A stretch of DNA of 7,883 bases from NCBI GenBank assembly GCA_900771305.1, contig CAAGNL010000114.1, positions 1-7,883 on the forward strand. Reading direction: 5' to 3'. This DNA is from Kiritimatiellia bacterium (GTDB lineage Bacteria; Verrucomicrobiota; Kiritimatiellia; RFP12; UBA1067). This document shows positions 6,419 through 7,883 of this stretch, in pieces. Numbering within the stretch: the stretch's first letter is position 1; every line of letters starts with the position of its first letter. The notes below the pieces were generated by a model. The model searched no databases. It worked only from the letters and a program-made list of their open reading frames with translations, and was not told the DNA's origin. The position numbers were made by a program, and so were the translations under genes.

Positions 6419-6802
6419 TCACTTGCCCAGAACCACGTCCGCAACCGCGTTGCAGACGCGCACGAAAGGCTCCCGGTTCACCTCGTCGACCACCCGCTGC
6501 GCCGTGCCGCTCGGGCAGGCCGCCGCGGTCCGCGCGCGCTCCGTCGCCTTGAGCTCGCGGCACTTGCAGAACGCGAGGCACAGCGCCACGACGAGCCCCA
6601 GGATCAGCGCGGCGACGACGCTGTTCCACACGACCGTCAGCAGATGGTCGACCGTCGTCTCGGTCGGCTGGGTCATCGACCCAGCCCTACCGACCGACGG
6701 TAGGGCGGTTTCGACGAAACCGCCGCCCGCACGGGCGACCGCGTCCATCTCCGCGTCGTTCCAGTCCCGCTCGATGATGTCGTTGATGTTGTCCATGTCC
6801 AT
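6419..6802 (-). CDS. Small single-pass membrane protein, holin/spanin candidate
   Basis: A 127-residue protein with one strong membrane segment at about 55-78 (LLTVVWNSVVAALILGLVVA and on), preceded by an acidic N-terminal region (MDMDNINDIIERDW) and followed at once by CKCRELKATERAR. Positive charge after the segment predicts a cytoplasmic C-terminus and an external N-terminus. Five cysteines (75, 79, 81, 96, 117) lie in or after the segment. It follows the transglycosylase-like gene by 17 bases, so a holin or other lysis accessory role is reasonable, but no holin family is recognised. The start is one of three ATGs in a row (6808, 6802, 6796); GGAGG at 6814-6810 gives 7 bases to 6802, so that one is chosen. 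Residues 27-52 are encoded by a chain of perfect inverted repeats, and a later ATG (6676, MTQPTETT) could be an internal or alternative start. Confidence 0.7.
   Translation of the reverse strand: MDMDNINDIIERDWNDAEMDAVARAGGGFVETALPSVGRAGSMTQPTETTVDHLLTVVWNSVVAALILGLVVALCLAFCKCRELKATERARTAAACPSGTAQRVVDEVNREPFVRVCNAVADVVLGK
6649..6724. repeat. Chain of four consecutive perfect inverted repeats inside a coding region
   Basis: Four hairpins follow one another with 1-3 shared bases: 6649-6654/6661-6666 (6 bp, 6-base loop); 6666-6674/6678-6686 (GGCTGGGTC, 9 bp, 3-base loop); 6684-6692/6698-6706 (GCCCTACCG, 9 bp, 5-base loop); 6704-6713/6715-6724 (GGCGGTTTCG, 10 bp around a single A, in practice 9 bp with a 3-base loop). 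All arms are perfect. They cover the linker of the membrane-protein gene just before its membrane segment. Because neighbours share bases, they could form competing structures in the mRNA. Confidence 0.85.
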
Positions 6803-6809
6803 GTCCATA

Positions 6810-6814
6810 CCTCC
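6810..6814 (-). promoter_or_regulatory. Ribosome binding site that selects the second of three ATGs
   Basis: The minus strand reads AAGGAGGT followed by ATGGAC three times. GGAGG is only 1 base from the first ATG (6808), 7 from the second (6802) and 13 from the third (6796), so the second is the expected start. Confidence 0.7.
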
Positions 6815-6819
6815 TTGAC

Positions 6820-7230
6820 CTACCGCCCCTTCAGCCCGTTCAGGATCAGCGCGGCGCAGACCTTGCGCCAGTAGTGGACCGTCTCCGGCTTCCGCCACCC
6901 GTCCGGCCCCCCGTTGTGGATCCGCGCGAGCACCTCGGCGGTCGGACGGCTCTGCGTGAGCCGGAAGTAGCGCGCCCCGTAGTAGTCCCAGTACGCCTCG
7001 ATGCACGCCCGGGCGACGGCGTCGTCCCCGATCGCCTGCTCGTGCGTGATCGACTGCCCCGTGATCCGGTTCACGTCGGCGACGTAGATCGGCTTGAGCT
7101 GGTAGACGTTCGCCGAGGTCGCCCCGCGGTTGGACTCCACCTCCGCGATCGCGTCCATCAGCTGGTCCGTCGTGACCGTGCAGCACCGCGTCATCCCGAA
7201 CACCATGTACCTGAACAGTATCGTCTTCAC
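6820..7230 (-). CDS. Compact lytic-transglycosylase-like peptidoglycan hydrolase
   Basis: A 136-residue protein matching the lysozyme-like transglycosylase fold, which cleaves the MurNAc-GlcNAc bond of peptidoglycan. Seen: MDAIAEVESNRG at 25-36 with E32 as the likely catalytic Glu (family pattern vES); YQLKPIYVADVNRITG at 43-58, as in relatives with Q-x-x-P followed by DVNRI; and RIHNGGPDGWRKPETVHYW at 103-121, the characteristic R-I-x-N-G-G-P-x-G...YW-x-K-V end of short phage and bacterial members. No clear signal peptide: the N-terminus (MKTILFRYMVFGM) is only weakly hydrophobic, so export would need a holin or similar. The GTG start at 7230 is chosen because GGAGG at 7242-7238 lies 7 bases upstream; an earlier GTG at 7257 would overlap the preceding gene. 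The next gene downstream encodes a one-pass membrane protein, a typical lysis partner. Confidence 0.8.
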   Translation of the reverse strand: MKTILFRYMVFGMTRCCTVTTDQLMDAIAEVESNRGATSANVYQLKPIYVADVNRITGQSITHEQAIGDDAVARACIEAYWDYYGARYFRLTQSRPTAEVLARIHNGGPDGWRKPETVHYWRKVCAALILNGLKGR

Positions 7231-7237
7231 TTCAGAA

Positions 7238-7242
7238 CCTCC
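7238..7242 (-). promoter_or_regulatory. Ribosome binding site supporting the GTG start of the hydrolase
   Basis: The minus strand shows GGAGGAGG in the 23-base gap after the preceding stop. The second GGAGG is 7 bases before GTG at 7230. Downstream ATGs (at residues 9 and 13 of the protein) have no comparable site. Confidence 0.7.
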
Positions 7243-7253
7243 TCCACGCGACC

Positions 7254-7883
7254 TCACCGCGCCATCGCGGCCTTGCGCATCAGGTCCTCGACCGTCGCGG
7301 CGTAGTGGCGCAGCGCGCCCAGGAAGTCGCTCTGGCTCTGCTCCGTGAGCATCCCGAACCAGGGCCCGCGCAGATACGCGCCGATGGACCCGACGTTCTC
7401 ACGCATCATCTTCTCCGCCTCCGCCGCCTTCTCCTCCGCCGTCAGCGCCCGCCGACCCTGCGAGAGACCGTGCGTGCCCTTGAGCTTGTTCCCCACCGGC
7501 ATCGGCAGCGCCGCCCGGCGCAGCACGTTGAGCGAGGAGTTCGCGATCACCGCCAGCACGTCCTCCCGCACCTTCGCGAGCGCCGCGTCCGCCGGCGTCT
7601 CCCGCCCCATCAGCGGCAGGAGCGGCACGTCCGCCGCCATCTTCGCGAGCACCCGCACCCCCTCCGCCGCCCGCTGGTAGCTCTTCGCCGTGTTGTAGTT
7701 GATCTCCGGGCAGTTCGCCTCCAGCCACGACTTCAGCGAGCACCCGCTCCCGTCGGGATGGTTCGAGTTGTTGAAACGGCGATTCGTGAGCCCGTCGTCG
7801 ACCTTCTCGAGCATCGCCCCGAAGACCACCATCTCACGCACCGCCGCGCCCGCCGTCTTCCCCACCCGCGCGAACTGCACCGA
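7254..7883 (-). CDS. DUF3102-like phage protein, 5' end outside the window
   Basis: The last 209 residues of a protein whose frame is still open at the window edge; a GTG at 7880 could be a start, but no ribosome site is visible, so truncation is more likely. The segment AVREMVVFGAMLEKVDDGL, then SLKSWLEANCPEINYNTAKSYQRAA, resembles the DUF3102-type pattern of phage and plasmid proteins: a helix, a G-x-x-L-x-x-v segment, a W-L-E motif and a helix-turn-helix-like end. The middle is helical with Ala/Leu repeats, and the C-terminus has a charged helix (ALTAEEKAAEAEKMMRENVG), then GPWFGMLTEQSQSDFLGALR. DNA binding or a regulatory role is plausible from the family pattern only. It ends 23 bases before the hydrolase start, in the same orientation, so the same transcript is likely. 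Confidence 0.7.
   Translation of the reverse strand, partial: SVQFARVGKTAGAAVREMVVFGAMLEKVDDGLTNRRFNNSNHPDGSGCSLKSWLEANCPEINYNTAKSYQRAAEGVRVLAKMAADVPLLPLMGRETPADAALAKVREDVLAVIANSSLNVLRRAALPMPVGNKLKGTHGLSQGRRALTAEEKAAEAEKMMRENVGSIGAYLRGPWFGMLTEQSQSDFLGALRHYAATVEDLMRKAAMAR

Noticed and set aside
1..7883. Searched by eye for CRISPR arrays, tRNA genes and phage end/attachment repeats
   Set aside because: No regularly spaced repeats, no cloverleaf pattern and no paired terminal repeats were noticed; the window is internal to the element.

Overview
The window is a GC-rich, densely packed stretch read entirely from the minus strand. It looks like the early region of a Mu-like transposable phage or prophage. 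The anchor is the ordered set A transposase, B target-selection ATPase, Gam and GemA-like (minus-strand order), which follows the early operon of phage Mu. No host chromosomal gene is visible, so the host cannot be named. The strong AAGGAGG-type ribosome sites and GC-rich third positions suggest a GC-rich bacterium that uses Shine-Dalgarno initiation. Long open frames on the plus strand are antisense shadows of these genes.

In transcription order (high to low coordinates): (1) 7883-7254, the 3' part of a DUF3102-like phage protein. (2) 7230-6820, a compact lytic-transglycosylase-like peptidoglycan hydrolase, and 6802-6419, a small one-pass membrane protein; together they look like a small lysis pair. 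(3) 6393-4466, five small genes joined by four successive TGATG stop/start overlaps: a coiled-coil unknown, a zinc-ribbon protein, an N6-adenine methyltransferase-like protein with no visible NPPY/F motif, an AP2/integrase-arm-like small DNA-binding candidate, and a 58-residue unknown. (4) 4461-1181, transposase A and ATPase B. (5) 1149-610, Gam, then a hairpin with a T-rich tail, then 524-6, a GemA-like protein. (6) From position 9 a further gene starts and leaves the window; in Mu this place is held by the late-transcription activator Mor.

Expected roles: A and B carry out replicative transposition, with B choosing target DNA and activating A. Gam shields DNA ends from host exonucleases. 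GemA-like and the next gene probably belong to the switch toward late expression. The five-gene coupled cassette sits where Mu has its repressor/Ner side and may supply DNA-binding and modification-mimicking or anti-restriction functions, but that is inference. The most unusual points are the transposase, which carries Glu where the second catalytic Asp of the DDE triad would be expected, the methylase-like protein without its catalytic motif, a chain of four consecutive perfect hairpins inside the membrane-protein gene, and a lysis-type hydrolase upstream of the transposase.
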